DNA from: Ruminococcaceae bacterium AM07-15
GTDB lineage: Bacteria > Bacillota > Clostridia > Oscillospirales > Butyricicoccaceae
Assembly: GCA_003477405.1 (NCBI GenBank)
Contig: QUDE01000002.1
Location: 124,001 to 188,000, forward strand
Reading direction: 5' to 3'
DNA: 64,000 nucleotides
Numbering within the stretch: position 1 is the stretch's first letter; each line of letters opens with the position of its first letter. Below the pieces are notes generated by a model that ran no database searches, had not been told where the DNA came from, and saw only the letters and a list, made by a program, of their open reading frames with translations. Shown here piece after piece: positions 25,567 through 34,248 of the stretch. Made by a program: the position numbers and the translations under genes.

Positions 25567-26900
25567 TGGCCGCTTCGGCCCGCTCCGCCGCTTTGGAAGG
25601 GCTGAAAGCCTGGCGGCTGCGGGGGACCTGGCCCGATCAGTTTGTGAAAAAAGAGCTGCCCGCCCTGGGTCTTTCTACAAAGGACAAGGGCCTTTCGGTG
25701 CAGCTGTTATATGGTACCATCCAGAATTTGCAGCGCATTGATTTTTATATCGGCTGCTATTCCTCGGTGAAATTGCGCAAGATCATGCCCCAGGTGCTGG
25801 ACTGTCTGCGGCTGGGGGTCTATCAGCTGGTGTTCCTCCAGAAGATTCCCGTCAGCGCCGCGGTGAACGAGTCGGTGAACCTGGCCAAGAAGGCCGGGGG
25901 AGCGCGGGCGGGCGGCTTTGCCAACGCCATTTTGCGGAAGGTGGCTTCCCAGCGGGATAGTCTGCCGGAAGTGACCGGGGAGGATGTCTCTGCACGCATG
26001 GCGGTCTATTACTCCCATCCTTTGTGGTTCGTCCGGCGGATGGTCTCTCTTTTGGGAGAAGAGGAGACCCGCGAGCTTCTGGAGGCCGACAATATGCCGC
26101 CGCCTGTGACCGCCCGGGTCAACCGGCTTCGTCTGACGGGAGAAGAACTGATCGCCCGGTTGGCAGAGGAAGGGGTCACGGCCCATCTTCATCCCTGGCT
26201 GCCCGACTGCATCGTTTTTGAAACAGGGGGCGACCTGACGAGCACCCACTGTTTTGCAGAGGGGCTGTTTTACATCCAGGACGCCGCCAGTCAGCTTCCG
26301 CCCTGGGCACTGGACATCCAGCCGGGGGAGAATGTGGTGGATGTGTGCGCCGCCCCCGGCGGCAAAACCCTCATCGCAGGGCAGATGCAGCAGGGGCAGG
26401 GGAGGCTCATTGCCATGGATCTTCACCCCTTCAAATGCCGCCAGCTGGAGGAGACCGGAAAATGCATGGGGCTTTCTCAGCTCTCCGTGCGCTCCTGGGA
26501 TTCCACCACGGCCGCTTCCGATCTTCTGGGCCAGGCGGATAAAGTGATCTGCGATGTGCCCTGTTCAGGCCTGGGCATTTTGCGGAAAAAGGCCGATATC
26601 CGCTTCAAAAAAGAGGAAGAACTTTCGGATCTGCCCCAGATCCAGGGGAAGATCCTGGGGGCCGCCGCCTCTTATTGCCGTCCTGGCGGAAAGCTGGTCT
26701 ATTCCACCTGCACCATTCTGCCGGAGGAAAACCAGCAGGTGGTGGAGGCCTTTTTGAAGCAGAACAAGGAGTTTTCCCTTTGTCCTCTGGTATTGCCGGG
26801 GGACATGGGAGCGGAAGAGGGATACCGCACCTTCTATCCTCACAAAGATGGCACCGACGGGTTCTTTATCGCCTGTCTGCGCCGGAATCAGGAGTCCTGA
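25566..26900 (+). CDS. rsmB: 16S rRNA (cytosine-967-C5) methyltransferase
   Basis: NusB-like RNA-binding N-terminal domain (about 1-140) joined to a SAM methyltransferase domain. SAM motif I is VVDVCAAPGGKT; the Cys-containing motif IV is CDVPCSGLG and motif VI is YSTCTI with the catalytic Cys. Length of 444 aa is normal. Context between fmt and rlmN matches the conserved translation-related operon. Confidence 0.96.
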   Translation: MAASARSAALEGLKAWRLRGTWPDQFVKKELPALGLSTKDKGLSVQLLYGTIQNLQRIDFYIGCYSSVKLRKIMPQVLDCLRLGVYQLVFLQKIPVSAAVNESVNLAKKAGGARAGGFANAILRKVASQRDSLPEVTGEDVSARMAVYYSHPLWFVRRMVSLLGEEETRELLEADNMPPPVTARVNRLRLTGEELIARLAEEGVTAHLHPWLPDCIVFETGGDLTSTHCFAEGLFYIQDAASQLPPWALDIQPGENVVDVCAAPGGKTLIAGQMQQGQGRLIAMDLHPFKCRQLEETGKCMGLSQLSVRSWDSTTAASDLLGQADKVICDVPCSGLGILRKKADIRFKKEEELSDLPQIQGKILGAAASYCRPGGKLVYSTCTILPEENQQVVEAFLKQNKEFSLCPLVLPGDMGAEEGYRTFYPHKDGTDGFFIACLRRNQES

Positions 26901-26901
26901 T

Positions 26902-27951
26902 ATGGAGAAAGTTTGCATCAAATCCATGCTGCCCGGGCAGGTGCAGGAATACATGGTTTCCCTGGGAGAGCCTTCTTACCGGGGCAAGCAGGTCTTTCGC
27001 TGGCTGACCCAGGGGGTCACTTCCTTTGACGAAATGAGCGACCTGTCCAAGCCTCTGCGGGAAAAGCTGAAGGAGAAGGCTTTTATCACAAAGCCGGAGA
27101 TCGTCCGGAAGCAGGTTTCCGCCCGGGACGGCACGGTGAAATACTTATTCGGCCTTGCAGACGGCAACTGTGTGGAAACGGTGGTCATGCGTTACCAGCA
27201 TGGCAACAGCGTCTGCCTTTCCACCCAGGCCGGGTGTCATATGGGCTGCGCCTTCTGCGCCTCCTTTGAAAAAGGGGAGACACGGGATCTGACTCCGGCG
27301 GAAATACTGGATCAGGTGCTGTTTGCCCAAAAGGACAGCGGACTGAAAATTTCCAACATCGTGCTCATGGGCACCGGGGAGCCGCTGGACAACTACGACA
27401 ATGTGGTGCAGTTTCTCCGTCTGGTCAGCTGTCCGGAGGGGCTCAATATCGGAATGCGCCACATTTCCCTTTCCACCTGTGGGCTGGTGCCTCGGATCCG
27501 GGAGCTTTCTCAGCTGGATTTCCAGCTGACGCTGTCCATCTCCCTTCATGCGCCCAACAACAAGATCCGCAGCACCATCATGCCGGTGAACAACAAATAC
27601 CCGGTGGAGGAGCTGATACGGGCCTGCCGGGATTACTTCGCCGCCACCGGGCGGCGCATCTCCTTTGAATATGCCATGATTGCCGGGGTCAATGACAGCG
27701 ACGGGTGCGCCAGAGAGCTGGCCGCTCTTTTGCGGGGGCTGATGTGCCACATCAACCTGATCCCCCTCAATCATGTGGAGGGAAGCCCTCTGGCCCCCTC
27801 CAGCCGGGAGACCATCCGGCGTTTTCAGGAGATCTTGCAGAAGAAGGGTTTCAATGTGACGGTGCGCCGCAGTCTGGGCGGGGATATTGACGCATCCTGC
27901 GGCCAGCTTCGGCGCAAGGCCATGGCGGAAAAGAGGAATCAAAACAAATGA
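26902..27951 (+). CDS. rlmN: Dual-specificity rRNA/tRNA adenine C2-methyltransferase RlmN
   Basis: Radical SAM enzyme methylating A2503 of 23S rRNA and A37 of some tRNAs. The 4Fe-4S cluster cysteines C112-x3-C116-x2-C119 are in GCHMGCAFC, with MGTGEPLDNYDNV as the SAM-binding GGE-like motif. A second catalytic Cys lies near the C terminus in DIDASCGQL. GGAG precedes the chosen ATG; the upstream open frame overlaps rsmB and is not conserved. Confidence 0.97.
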   Translation: MEKVCIKSMLPGQVQEYMVSLGEPSYRGKQVFRWLTQGVTSFDEMSDLSKPLREKLKEKAFITKPEIVRKQVSARDGTVKYLFGLADGNCVETVVMRYQHGNSVCLSTQAGCHMGCAFCASFEKGETRDLTPAEILDQVLFAQKDSGLKISNIVLMGTGEPLDNYDNVVQFLRLVSCPEGLNIGMRHISLSTCGLVPRIRELSQLDFQLTLSISLHAPNNKIRSTIMPVNNKYPVEELIRACRDYFAATGRRISFEYAMIAGVNDSDGCARELAALLRGLMCHINLIPLNHVEGSPLAPSSRETIRRFQEILQKKGFNVTVRRSLGGDIDASCGQLRRKAMAEKRNQNK

Positions 27952-28682
27952 AATTTTGGGGAAATTCCGATACGGGAATGGTGCGCAGCGAAAATCAGGA
28001 TACTTACCTGATGGCCTCTTTGCCCCGGGGAGCCGAGCTTTTGCTGGTGTGTGACGGCATGGGCGGCGCCCAGGGAGGAAAAGTGGCCAGCACCATTGCC
28101 TGCCGCGCCTTTGAAGAAGAAGCACGCCGCCTTCTCCAGAAGGAAGAGGGGGAACAGCCTCCGCTTTCCGATGTGGTCACCGTCTCGGCCCAGGCGGCCA
28201 ACCGGGCGGTGTACGAAAGCGCCCGGCAGGATGCCCACCTTACGGGAATGGGCACCACGCTGGTGTGCTTGCTCACCGACGGCAAACAGGCGGTGGTGGG
28301 CAATATCGGCGACAGCCGGGCCTATCTCATCGATGGGGACGGCCTGCGTCAGGTGACAAGCGACCATTCTCTTGTGGCTGAGATGGTGCGGCGGGGAGAG
28401 CTGTCTCCCGGCGAGGCCCGGCACCATCCCAACAAAAATGTGATCACCCGGGCTTTGGGTGTGGAGCAGTCGGTGAGCTGTGATGTGTTCCCTCTGACAC
28501 CGGGGAAAGGCCAGTTTGTGCTGCTTTGTTCCGACGGCTTGACCAATGAGGTCAGCGAACCGGAGATCTATTATGAAGTGTTCCAGTCCCAGGAGCCGGA
28601 AAAGGCCTGCGACACCCTGATCGACATCGCCAAGGATCGGGGCGGACGGGACAATATCACTGTTTTGCTGGCATCATTCTAG
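27948..28682 (+). CDS. prpC: PP2C-type Ser/Thr phosphatase
   Basis: Mn/Mg-dependent phosphatase antagonising the PASTA kinase encoded next. PP2C motifs: RSENQDTYL, LLLVCDGMGGAQGG (metal Asp), GMGTTLVCLL, NIGDSRAYLI, LLCSDGLTNEV and GGRDNITVLL. Length of 244 aa is standard. It overlaps rlmN by ATGA. Confidence 0.96.
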   Translation: MKFWGNSDTGMVRSENQDTYLMASLPRGAELLLVCDGMGGAQGGKVASTIACRAFEEEARRLLQKEEGEQPPLSDVVTVSAQAANRAVYESARQDAHLTGMGTTLVCLLTDGKQAVVGNIGDSRAYLIDGDGLRQVTSDHSLVAEMVRRGELSPGEARHHPNKNVITRALGVEQSVSCDVFPLTPGKGQFVLLCSDGLTNEVSEPEIYYEVFQSQEPEKACDTLIDIAKDRGGRDNITVLLASF

Positions 28683-28694
28683 GAGGAGTGTACG

Positions 28695-30710
28695 GTGGAT
28701 AAATATATCGGCAAAATGCTCGATAACCGCTATGAGATTCTGGAGGTTATCGGGCGCGGCGGCATGGCCGTTGTATACAAGGCAAAGTGCCACAGACTCA
28801 ACCGGTTTGTGGCGGTGAAGATTCTCAAGGAGGAGCTGGCCCAGGACGAGGAGTTCCGCCGGCGCTTCCGGGATGAATCCCAGGCGGTAGCTATGCTGTC
28901 CCATCCCAACATCGTGTCGGTGTACGATGTGTCCCGCACAGGGGATGTGGAGTACATCGTCATGGAGCTGATCGACGGCATCACCCTGAAGGATTACATG
29001 GAGCGGAAAAGCCCTCTGGGGTGGAAGGAAACGGTTTTCTTTGCCCTCCAGATCGCAAAGGCGCTGGAGCACGCCCATGGCCGGGGCATCATCCATAGGG
29101 ATATCAAGCCCCAGAACATCATGGTGCTGCGGGACGGCACGGTGAAGGTGGCCGATTTCGGCATCGCCCGCCAGGCCGCCAGCAACAATACTTACAATAT
29201 GCGGGAGGCCATTGGTTCGGTTTATTATGTGTCTCCCGAGCAGGCCCGGGGCGGCCATATCGACAACCGCTCGGATCTTTACTCTCTGGGCGTTGTCATG
29301 TATGAAATGCTCACCGGGCGTCTGCCCTTTGAAGGAGACACCCCTCTGGCGGTGGCCTTGCAGCACATCAACTCGGTGCCCCTGCCCCCCAGAGATCATG
29401 TGCCCGACATTCCCAAGACGCTGGAAGACATTGTGATGAAGGCCATGGCGCCTCAGCCGGCCGACCGCTACCGCAGCGCCACGGATATGATCCGGGATAT
29501 GGAGAATTTCCGGGATGATCCCCATTACAAGATCGATGTGGCCGCGGTTCACCCGGTGAGTGCTGCCCGATCCCGGGACCCGGAAGAGACCCAGGTGATT
29601 CAGTATTCTTCGGAGCTCCAGGCTGCGGCCCAGCGCAAGAATGCCCAGCGTCTGAAAACGGCAGCTCCGGTGGAAGAGGATGACGAGGAGGAAGAAGAGG
29701 AAGAGCGGGGAAAACGACGGATTTCCAGCTCGCTGATTTTCACCATTCTGGCCATCGCCATTTTCGCCATCGGTGCAGGTTTCTTTATCTTTGCCGTCAT
29801 CAATCCTTTTGGCAGCGACAAAAAACCGGCGGCTGAAACTACTTTGAAAGCCCCCAGGCTGGTGGGCAAGGTTTATCAGGATGTGATTGCCGATCCGGAG
29901 ATCACAGAGCAGGGGATCATCATCAAAGAAAAGACCCGCATTTATGACAAAGATGCCAAAGAAGGGGAGATCCTCAGCCAGGACCCCGAAGCCGGGGAAA
30001 CCCTGGGCGAGGACAAAGTGATCTATGTAGAGGTGTGCAAAGGCGCACCGGCCATGGAAATGGTGGATGTGGTGGGCCAGACTTCCCGCCAGGCCGAACT
30101 GGATATCAAGAATGCCGCCACCAAAGCGGGCATCACCATCACTGTGCAGACCCAGGAGGAGTATTCCGACGATGACGCCGAAGATACCGTCATCCGCACG
30201 GTGCCCGAAAAGGGAGAAGAACTGAGCGACGGGGATGTGGTGACCCTGTATGTGAGCATGGGGCCGGAGATCCCCCAGAAAAAGACGCCTAATTTCCTCC
30301 AATGGAACATCAACGATGTGACCCGCAGCGAAGTGGAGAAATACGGCCTGACCATGGGTTCCACCACCGAAGTGGAGAGCAGCCAGCCGGCGGGAACCAT
30401 TGTGGGCCAGTCCCCCGATCCGGGCGACATGGTGGATGAAAACACACCGCTGAATTTCGAAGTGAGCAAAGGGCCTCAGCAGAAGGAAGTGACCATCACT
30501 CAGGTGATCACGCTGGTGCCCAGTGAAGACGATCCCACAGCTCCCATCCGCGTGGTGGTGGAAGTGGACGGCGAAGTGGCCTATGAAAAGGAACACGATC
30601 CCTCCGAAGGTACAGTGAGCGTGCGTCTCAAGGCGCTGGAAGGAGATCATGAGGTACACATTATGGAAAATGGCCAGACCATTTCCCGGGAAACGGTGAC
30701 CTTCCAATGA
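28695..30710 (+). CDS. prkC: PASTA-domain Ser/Thr protein kinase
   Basis: Membrane kinase sensing peptidoglycan fragments or lipid II. Cytosolic kinase domain (about 1-270): GRGGMAVVYKA glycine loop, VAVKIL lysine, HRDIKPQN catalytic loop, and the DFGIAR segment. A juxtamembrane acidic/basic stretch has a run of Glu near 330, then a TM helix (about 345-368), three PASTA repeats (about 375-575) and a beta-rich C-terminal domain. The start is GTG with AGGAGGAG upstream. It forms the prpC-prkC-rsgA core module. Confidence 0.96.
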   Translation: MDKYIGKMLDNRYEILEVIGRGGMAVVYKAKCHRLNRFVAVKILKEELAQDEEFRRRFRDESQAVAMLSHPNIVSVYDVSRTGDVEYIVMELIDGITLKDYMERKSPLGWKETVFFALQIAKALEHAHGRGIIHRDIKPQNIMVLRDGTVKVADFGIARQAASNNTYNMREAIGSVYYVSPEQARGGHIDNRSDLYSLGVVMYEMLTGRLPFEGDTPLAVALQHINSVPLPPRDHVPDIPKTLEDIVMKAMAPQPADRYRSATDMIRDMENFRDDPHYKIDVAAVHPVSAARSRDPEETQVIQYSSELQAAAQRKNAQRLKTAAPVEEDDEEEEEEERGKRRISSSLIFTILAIAIFAIGAGFFIFAVINPFGSDKKPAAETTLKAPRLVGKVYQDVIADPEITEQGIIIKEKTRIYDKDAKEGEILSQDPEAGETLGEDKVIYVEVCKGAPAMEMVDVVGQTSRQAELDIKNAATKAGITITVQTQEEYSDDDAEDTVIRTVPEKGEELSDGDVVTLYVSMGPEIPQKKTPNFLQWNINDVTRSEVEKYGLTMGSTTEVESSQPAGTIVGQSPDPGDMVDENTPLNFEVSKGPQQKEVTITQVITLVPSEDDPTAPIRVVVEVDGEVAYEKEHDPSEGTVSVRLKALEGDHEVHIMENGQTISRETVTFQ

Positions 30711-31591
30711 GCAATCAAGTGGAAGGGGTGATCCTCAAGGGGATCGGCGGCTTTTACTATGTCCACACTGGCCGACGGCAGATCGAGTGCAAGGCCGGAG
30801 GACGGCTTCGCCTCAACCGCCGGGAAAAACCGGCGGTGGGCGACCGGGTGATGGTGGAAGAGCGGGGGGAAGAAGGGCTGATTACCCAGATCCTGCCCCG
30901 GAAAAACTTCCTCCAGCGCCCGCCCATCGCCAACATCGACCAGCTGTTCATCGTGGCCAGCCAGGCCAGCCCGGTGACAGATCCCTATCTCATCGACAAG
31001 GTGAGCGTCATCGCTCTGCGCCAGGGGATTCAGCCTATTCTGGTGCTCAACAAGCAGGATGTGGACCCGAGCCGGGATTTTCGCCTGATTTACGAAAAAG
31101 CCGGGTTTCCCGTGCTCTCCACCAGCGCCGAGACCGGCGAAGGGGTGGAGGAGCTGCGGCAGATGCTGCGGGGGAAGGTGTCGGCCTTCACCGGCAACTC
31201 AGGCATCGGCAAATCCAGCCTGCTCAATCGCCTGGAAGAGGGGGTGCTGATGGAGACCGGCTCCATCAGCCGCATCAGCCGGGGACGGCACACCACCCGC
31301 CGGGTGGAGCTGTTCTTCGTGGCCGAAGGGTATCTGGCCGATACCCCCGGCTTTTCCTCCTTTGATATCTCCCGGATGGAGCACATCCCCAAGGAGGAAC
31401 TGGAGCAGTATTTCCCCGAGTTTGAACCCTTTCTGGGCCAGTGCCGTTTTTCCGGCTGCGCCCATTGCAAAGAGCCGGACTGCGCCGTGGACCAAGGGGC
31501 CCGGGAAGGGGCCATTGCTCCCTCCCGGCTGGAAAGCTACCGGAAGCTCTATGAGGAGATGGCCCAATGGAAAGAGTGGGAAAACAAATGA
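30707..31591 (+). CDS. rsgA: Ribosome small-subunit GTPase RsgA
   Basis: Circularly permuted GTPase in late 30S maturation (294 aa). OB domain (about 1-70), LVLNKQD G4 motif, GNSGIGKSSLLNRL P-loop, and DTPGFSSF G3. A C-terminal zinc finger C-x4-C-x2-C-x4-C is in CRFSGCAHCKEPDC. ATGA overlap with prkC; its own TGA overlaps the thiN ATG, so rpe (between them in Bacillus) is absent. Confidence 0.96.
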   Translation: MSNQVEGVILKGIGGFYYVHTGRRQIECKAGGRLRLNRREKPAVGDRVMVEERGEEGLITQILPRKNFLQRPPIANIDQLFIVASQASPVTDPYLIDKVSVIALRQGIQPILVLNKQDVDPSRDFRLIYEKAGFPVLSTSAETGEGVEELRQMLRGKVSAFTGNSGIGKSSLLNRLEEGVLMETGSISRISRGRHTTRRVELFFVAEGYLADTPGFSSFDISRMEHIPKEELEQYFPEFEPFLGQCRFSGCAHCKEPDCAVDQGAREGAIAPSRLESYRKLYEEMAQWKEWENK

Positions 31592-32208
31592 ACTGGGCCT
31601 TTGTCATTGCCGCATCTCCCGAAGAGGAGATCGGCTATATCCGATCGGCCTATGATGCTCTGCCGTCTCCTCTGGTGCTTTGCGCCGACGGGGGACTGCA
31701 AAAGGCGGAAAAACTGGGCATCCCCTGTGATATCCTCATCGGTGATATGGATTCCGGCGGGGGAGACGGGGCAAAAGATGTGGTGCGTCTTCCCATGGAA
31801 AAGGACTTCACCGACACCCAGAGCTGCCTGGAGGAAGCAGTGCGGCGGGGATGCAGCCATGTGCTCATCACCGGCGCCACCGGCGGGCGGCTGGATCATT
31901 TGCTTTGCAATCTTCATTTGCTGGAGGCCCTGGAGAAAAAAGGGGTGCATGGGCTGATTGCAGACCGGGATAACCTGGTGCAGCTTTTGGAAAGCGGCCC
32001 GGTGCAGGTGCCGGCCTGTTACCGGTATTTTTCCATTTTGCCCATCGATCAGGAGCTGCGGGGAGTGACCATCCGGGGGGCGAAATATCCCCTCCAGGAT
32101 GCTGTAGTCCAGCGGGATGATTCTCTCACTGTGAGCAACGAAGCGCCTTCAGGGGAAGTGATCATCCAGGTGAAAGAGGGCCGGGCCTTCCTGATCTTTT
32201 CCCGATAG
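31588..32208 (+). CDS. thiN: Thiamine pyrophosphokinase
   Basis: Transfers pyrophosphate from ATP to thiamine to give TPP. LCADGGLQKAEKLGI, DILIGDMDS and the EKDFTDTQSCLEEA block are the catalytic-domain motifs, and GATGGRLDH follows. The C-terminal beta domain contains the thiamine site. Length of 206 aa is normal. It ends the conserved core run; the next gene in Bacillus would be spoVM, which here lies 2.3 kb away. Confidence 0.94.
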   Translation: MNWAFVIAASPEEEIGYIRSAYDALPSPLVLCADGGLQKAEKLGIPCDILIGDMDSGGGDGAKDVVRLPMEKDFTDTQSCLEEAVRRGCSHVLITGATGGRLDHLLCNLHLLEALEKKGVHGLIADRDNLVQLLESGPVQVPACYRYFSILPIDQELRGVTIRGAKYPLQDAVVQRDDSLTVSNEAPSGEVIIQVKEGRAFLIFSR

Positions 32209-32241
32209 CGGCTGGTCGCTTAACACCATACTGATTTCTGC

Positions 32242-32271
32242 AAGGGCAGCGCCTTCTGGCGCTGCCCTTTT
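32242..32271 (+). terminator. Rho-independent terminator after thiN
   Basis: A 12-bp stem (32242-32253 and 32258-32269, loop TTCT) followed by TTTT. It closes the yicC-thiN transcript and marks the left edge of the accessory segment. Confidence 0.88.
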
Positions 32272-32311
32272 GTTGGTATGCGCAGAGTTTTTTCGGAAGT
32301 TCTTGGAATAC

Positions 32312-32340
32312 TTGATTTGACAAGTAAAACTTGGTATAGT
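32312..32340 (+). promoter_or_regulatory. Predicted sigma-A promoter of the accessory segment
   Basis: TTGATT (32312-32317), 17-nt spacer, TATAGT (32335-32340) with an extended TGG. It lies just after the thiN terminator and 70 nt before the frameshifted gene, showing the insert has its own transcription start. Confidence 0.6.
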
Positions 32341-32409
32341 TGAAAGATAAAATAGGATGTGTAACAACAGAACAAAAAGTATGTAGTCAATACACGGGAG
32401 GTAACCGAT

Positions 32410-32699
32410 ATGGTAGTGAAATATGTACTAAATCGGGATCGTGGCGTACTACATATCAAAACCTGTTTTGCGGCGAAAAACATCTTCCACAGCGAAGTAC
32501 CGACCGTTTTTTTTGGTTCTATCGCCGCTGCCGCATCCGGTACGGGATTGTGGACAATAGGGACCTGGCCCCGCCGGAGAACCGGCAGTGGGTGCTGGTG
32601 CTGGCGGCAGAATATGGTTGGACTTATTCCGTGGAGCGGCTGGGACGAATGCTGGATCATCTAAGGCCGAAGTATGAGGCTCTGAGGCGGGACATATAG
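32410..32699 (+). pseudogene. Small gene interrupted (or recoded) at a T8 run; 96-aa product if shifted -1
   Basis: A well-placed GGGAGG leads an ATG whose frame reads sensibly for 35 residues (N terminus MVVKYVLNRDRGVLH, then H-x3-C). It then becomes Trp/Cys-rich nonsense ending at 32664. Directly at a run of eight T (32507-32514) the -1 frame continues as a protein-like sequence (YGIVDNRD, ENRQWVLVLAAEYGWTYS, a C-terminal helix) to a stop at 32697-32699. The run presents T-TTT-TTT in exactly the register of a -1 slippery heptamer. It may be a decayed gene, a sequencing homopolymer error, or programmed frameshifting. The Y-V-L-N...H-x3-C start faintly recalls Ada-like zinc motifs. No family is recognised. 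Confidence 0.5.
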
Positions 32700-32830
32700 A
32701 CGCAGACGGGAGGGAATGTGGAGCGGCATGGAGAAAACCAAAGCAGCTGAGAGCTGTGGCTGCTTTGCTGGTACCAGTTGTAGCAGGTCCTTATAAATAA
32801 AAATGATGTGTACGGATGGAGGAATGAAAG

Positions 32831-33991
32831 ATGGACAGTGCAGTTATGTTCCCTATGATCTTTGCGATTGCGTGTTTCGTTGCAGGGATGGTATATGATG
32901 AGAAGAAGAAAAAGAAAGTAGAAAGACAAAGGGAGTTGGACAGGCCGAAGAATGAAGCATTATTTTTTGACCGCTGCGTAGAGAAGGGAATTTTTACAAT
33001 CAGTGATAATCTTGGCATAAAAGAGGAAGTGCGAAAAACTGCAATAGAGTGTAATTTGCTGCCAACGGATACATATTTGTTATCTGGAAAGGACCAAGTC
33101 ATGCTGGGGGATGTATTCCAGATCAAGAAAGAGTCAGACGAAGGCAGGAAAAAAAACAGAAACAAGCAGAAGGAAATTGAAAAAGCGGAATGGGCGGAGC
33201 TCACGGCCTACGCCGATCTGCCCCCGGAAGATAAACTTCAGACCATGGCTGCCGATGAAATACGGAGACTGCGGGGAGGCCCTTCACCCAAGCTACTCCA
33301 GACCAAAAAGACATCAGACGGCATGATACTGGCGGGTACGGCGGCAGGGATCGGCGGCCCCATTCCCGCTCTCGCATCCCTGTCCCGGACAGCGGAGCGG
33401 AACGCTCAGATTGAGGCATACAACCAGGGGGTCAATGCAGTCAATGCCATGGTGATCAGCGTTGGGATGAACGCAAGGACTGCCGCAGGCAAAACAGAGG
33501 AGATGGCAAAACGGTTTTCAAGCAAAAAGATCGCAGACCTGCCCAAGGAAAAGATATTAGAATATCTTCACTTTGATGAAATAAATGTCGCTCCGTATTC
33601 TTACAATTCCGAAGAGTACAAGACCGGCACACTTGCTGTAACTGTGGAAATGGATCCGGCGTCCATTAAAATCGGTGACACCTCCTATTTTGTGGACGGA
33701 TCTCTCACTGCGGAGATCTTTGACGGAGCTAAGAAAGTCGGGGAGGCTACTCTGGTGCTTCCAATGTGCGGCTCCAGTCTGGACAATCATTATCTGTCTT
33801 TGCCATATGTTAAGTTGAGTGACAGGGAGAGAGTCATCAAATTAAAAGGAATCTGCCTGTACTGCAAAGCGGCTGAGAATAAAAGCTGGAGTGAATTAGA
33901 CAAGTGGAAAGTAAAGATCGTGCCCGGGAAGTACCTGTGGGCGATGGAAGATCTTTCAGGGTTTGATAAATCGCAAATCGATCGAGCGTAA
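32831..33991 (+). CDS. Unrecognised membrane-anchored protein of 386 aa
   Basis: I do not recognise this protein. Visible: an N-terminal transmembrane helix (about 6-22) followed by a very basic Lys-rich stretch (25-33), so most of the protein is probably cytosolic. A charged helical region with a Lys/Arg/Glu coiled-coil-like stretch lies near 98-122. A small Gly/Ala/Ile hydrophobic segment (about 167-186) could be a second membrane or hairpin helix. The C-terminal half looks like beta-sandwich strands (VTVEMDPASIKIGDTSYFVDG, ATLVLPMCGSSLDNHYLSLPYV) with a CxxC pair near 346-349. GGAGG lies eight bases upstream of the ATG. Codon use is more AT-rich than the flanks, suggesting transfer. Confidence 0.75.
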   Translation: MDSAVMFPMIFAIACFVAGMVYDEKKKKKVERQRELDRPKNEALFFDRCVEKGIFTISDNLGIKEEVRKTAIECNLLPTDTYLLSGKDQVMLGDVFQIKKESDEGRKKNRNKQKEIEKAEWAELTAYADLPPEDKLQTMAADEIRRLRGGPSPKLLQTKKTSDGMILAGTAAGIGGPIPALASLSRTAERNAQIEAYNQGVNAVNAMVISVGMNARTAAGKTEEMAKRFSSKKIADLPKEKILEYLHFDEINVAPYSYNSEEYKTGTLAVTVEMDPASIKIGDTSYFVDGSLTAEIFDGAKKVGEATLVLPMCGSSLDNHYLSLPYVKLSDRERVIKLKGICLYCKAAENKSWSELDKWKVKIVPGKYLWAMEDLSGFDKSQIDRA

Positions 33992-34175
33992 GGGGGCATA
34001 ATGATTGTTTTCTGGTTTGATCCAGCCACTCTTTCCCTTGGGATAAAGTGTCCCATAGGTGCGCCATGATAAGAGCGGCACCGCAAAGGAGGCCGTGATT
34101 GAGATACATCTACCTCTTTTGATCTGACCTCCATCTGGGGGGATCGGAGAAAATACATCCCACTGCCTGTTTTTG

Positions 34176-34214
34176 GGGCGTGGATAGCCAAGTCGCTATC
34201 CACGCCCTATTTTT
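34176..34214 (+). terminator. Strong rho-independent terminator
   Basis: A 13-bp perfect stem (34176-34188 and 34195-34207, loop CAAGTC) followed by TATTTTTT. It ends transcription coming from the accessory genes. Confidence 0.9.
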
Positions 34215-34225
34215 TGCATATAGAA

Positions 34226-34248
34226 AACCACTCGCTAGGCGAGTGGTT
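34226..34248 (+). repeat. IS200/IS605-like terminal hairpin or remnant
   Basis: A 10-bp perfect dyad AACCACTCGC/GCGAGTGGTT with loop TAG. Its length, small loop and position beside a gene-poor junction resemble the subterminal hairpins recognised by Y1 (IS200/IS605) transposases. No transposase gene is present, so this would be a relic or a non-autonomous end. Family assignment is inference. Confidence 0.35.

Noticed and set aside
28674..30707. 677-codon minus-strand frame opposite prkC
   Set aside because: Shadow of the PASTA kinase; composition is the reverse complement of conserved motifs.
32728..32796. Possible 22-aa Cys-containing peptide (starts MEKTKAAESCGC) between the broken gene and the 386-aa gene
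   Set aside because: GGAG is only four bases before the ATG, the sequence overlaps a 9-bp hairpin, and another frame here is also open; not enough support to call a gene.
33790..34203. 137-codon minus-strand frame
   Set aside because: Half overlaps the 386-aa gene and the rest crosses a terminator stem; no ribosome binding site or protein-like pattern.
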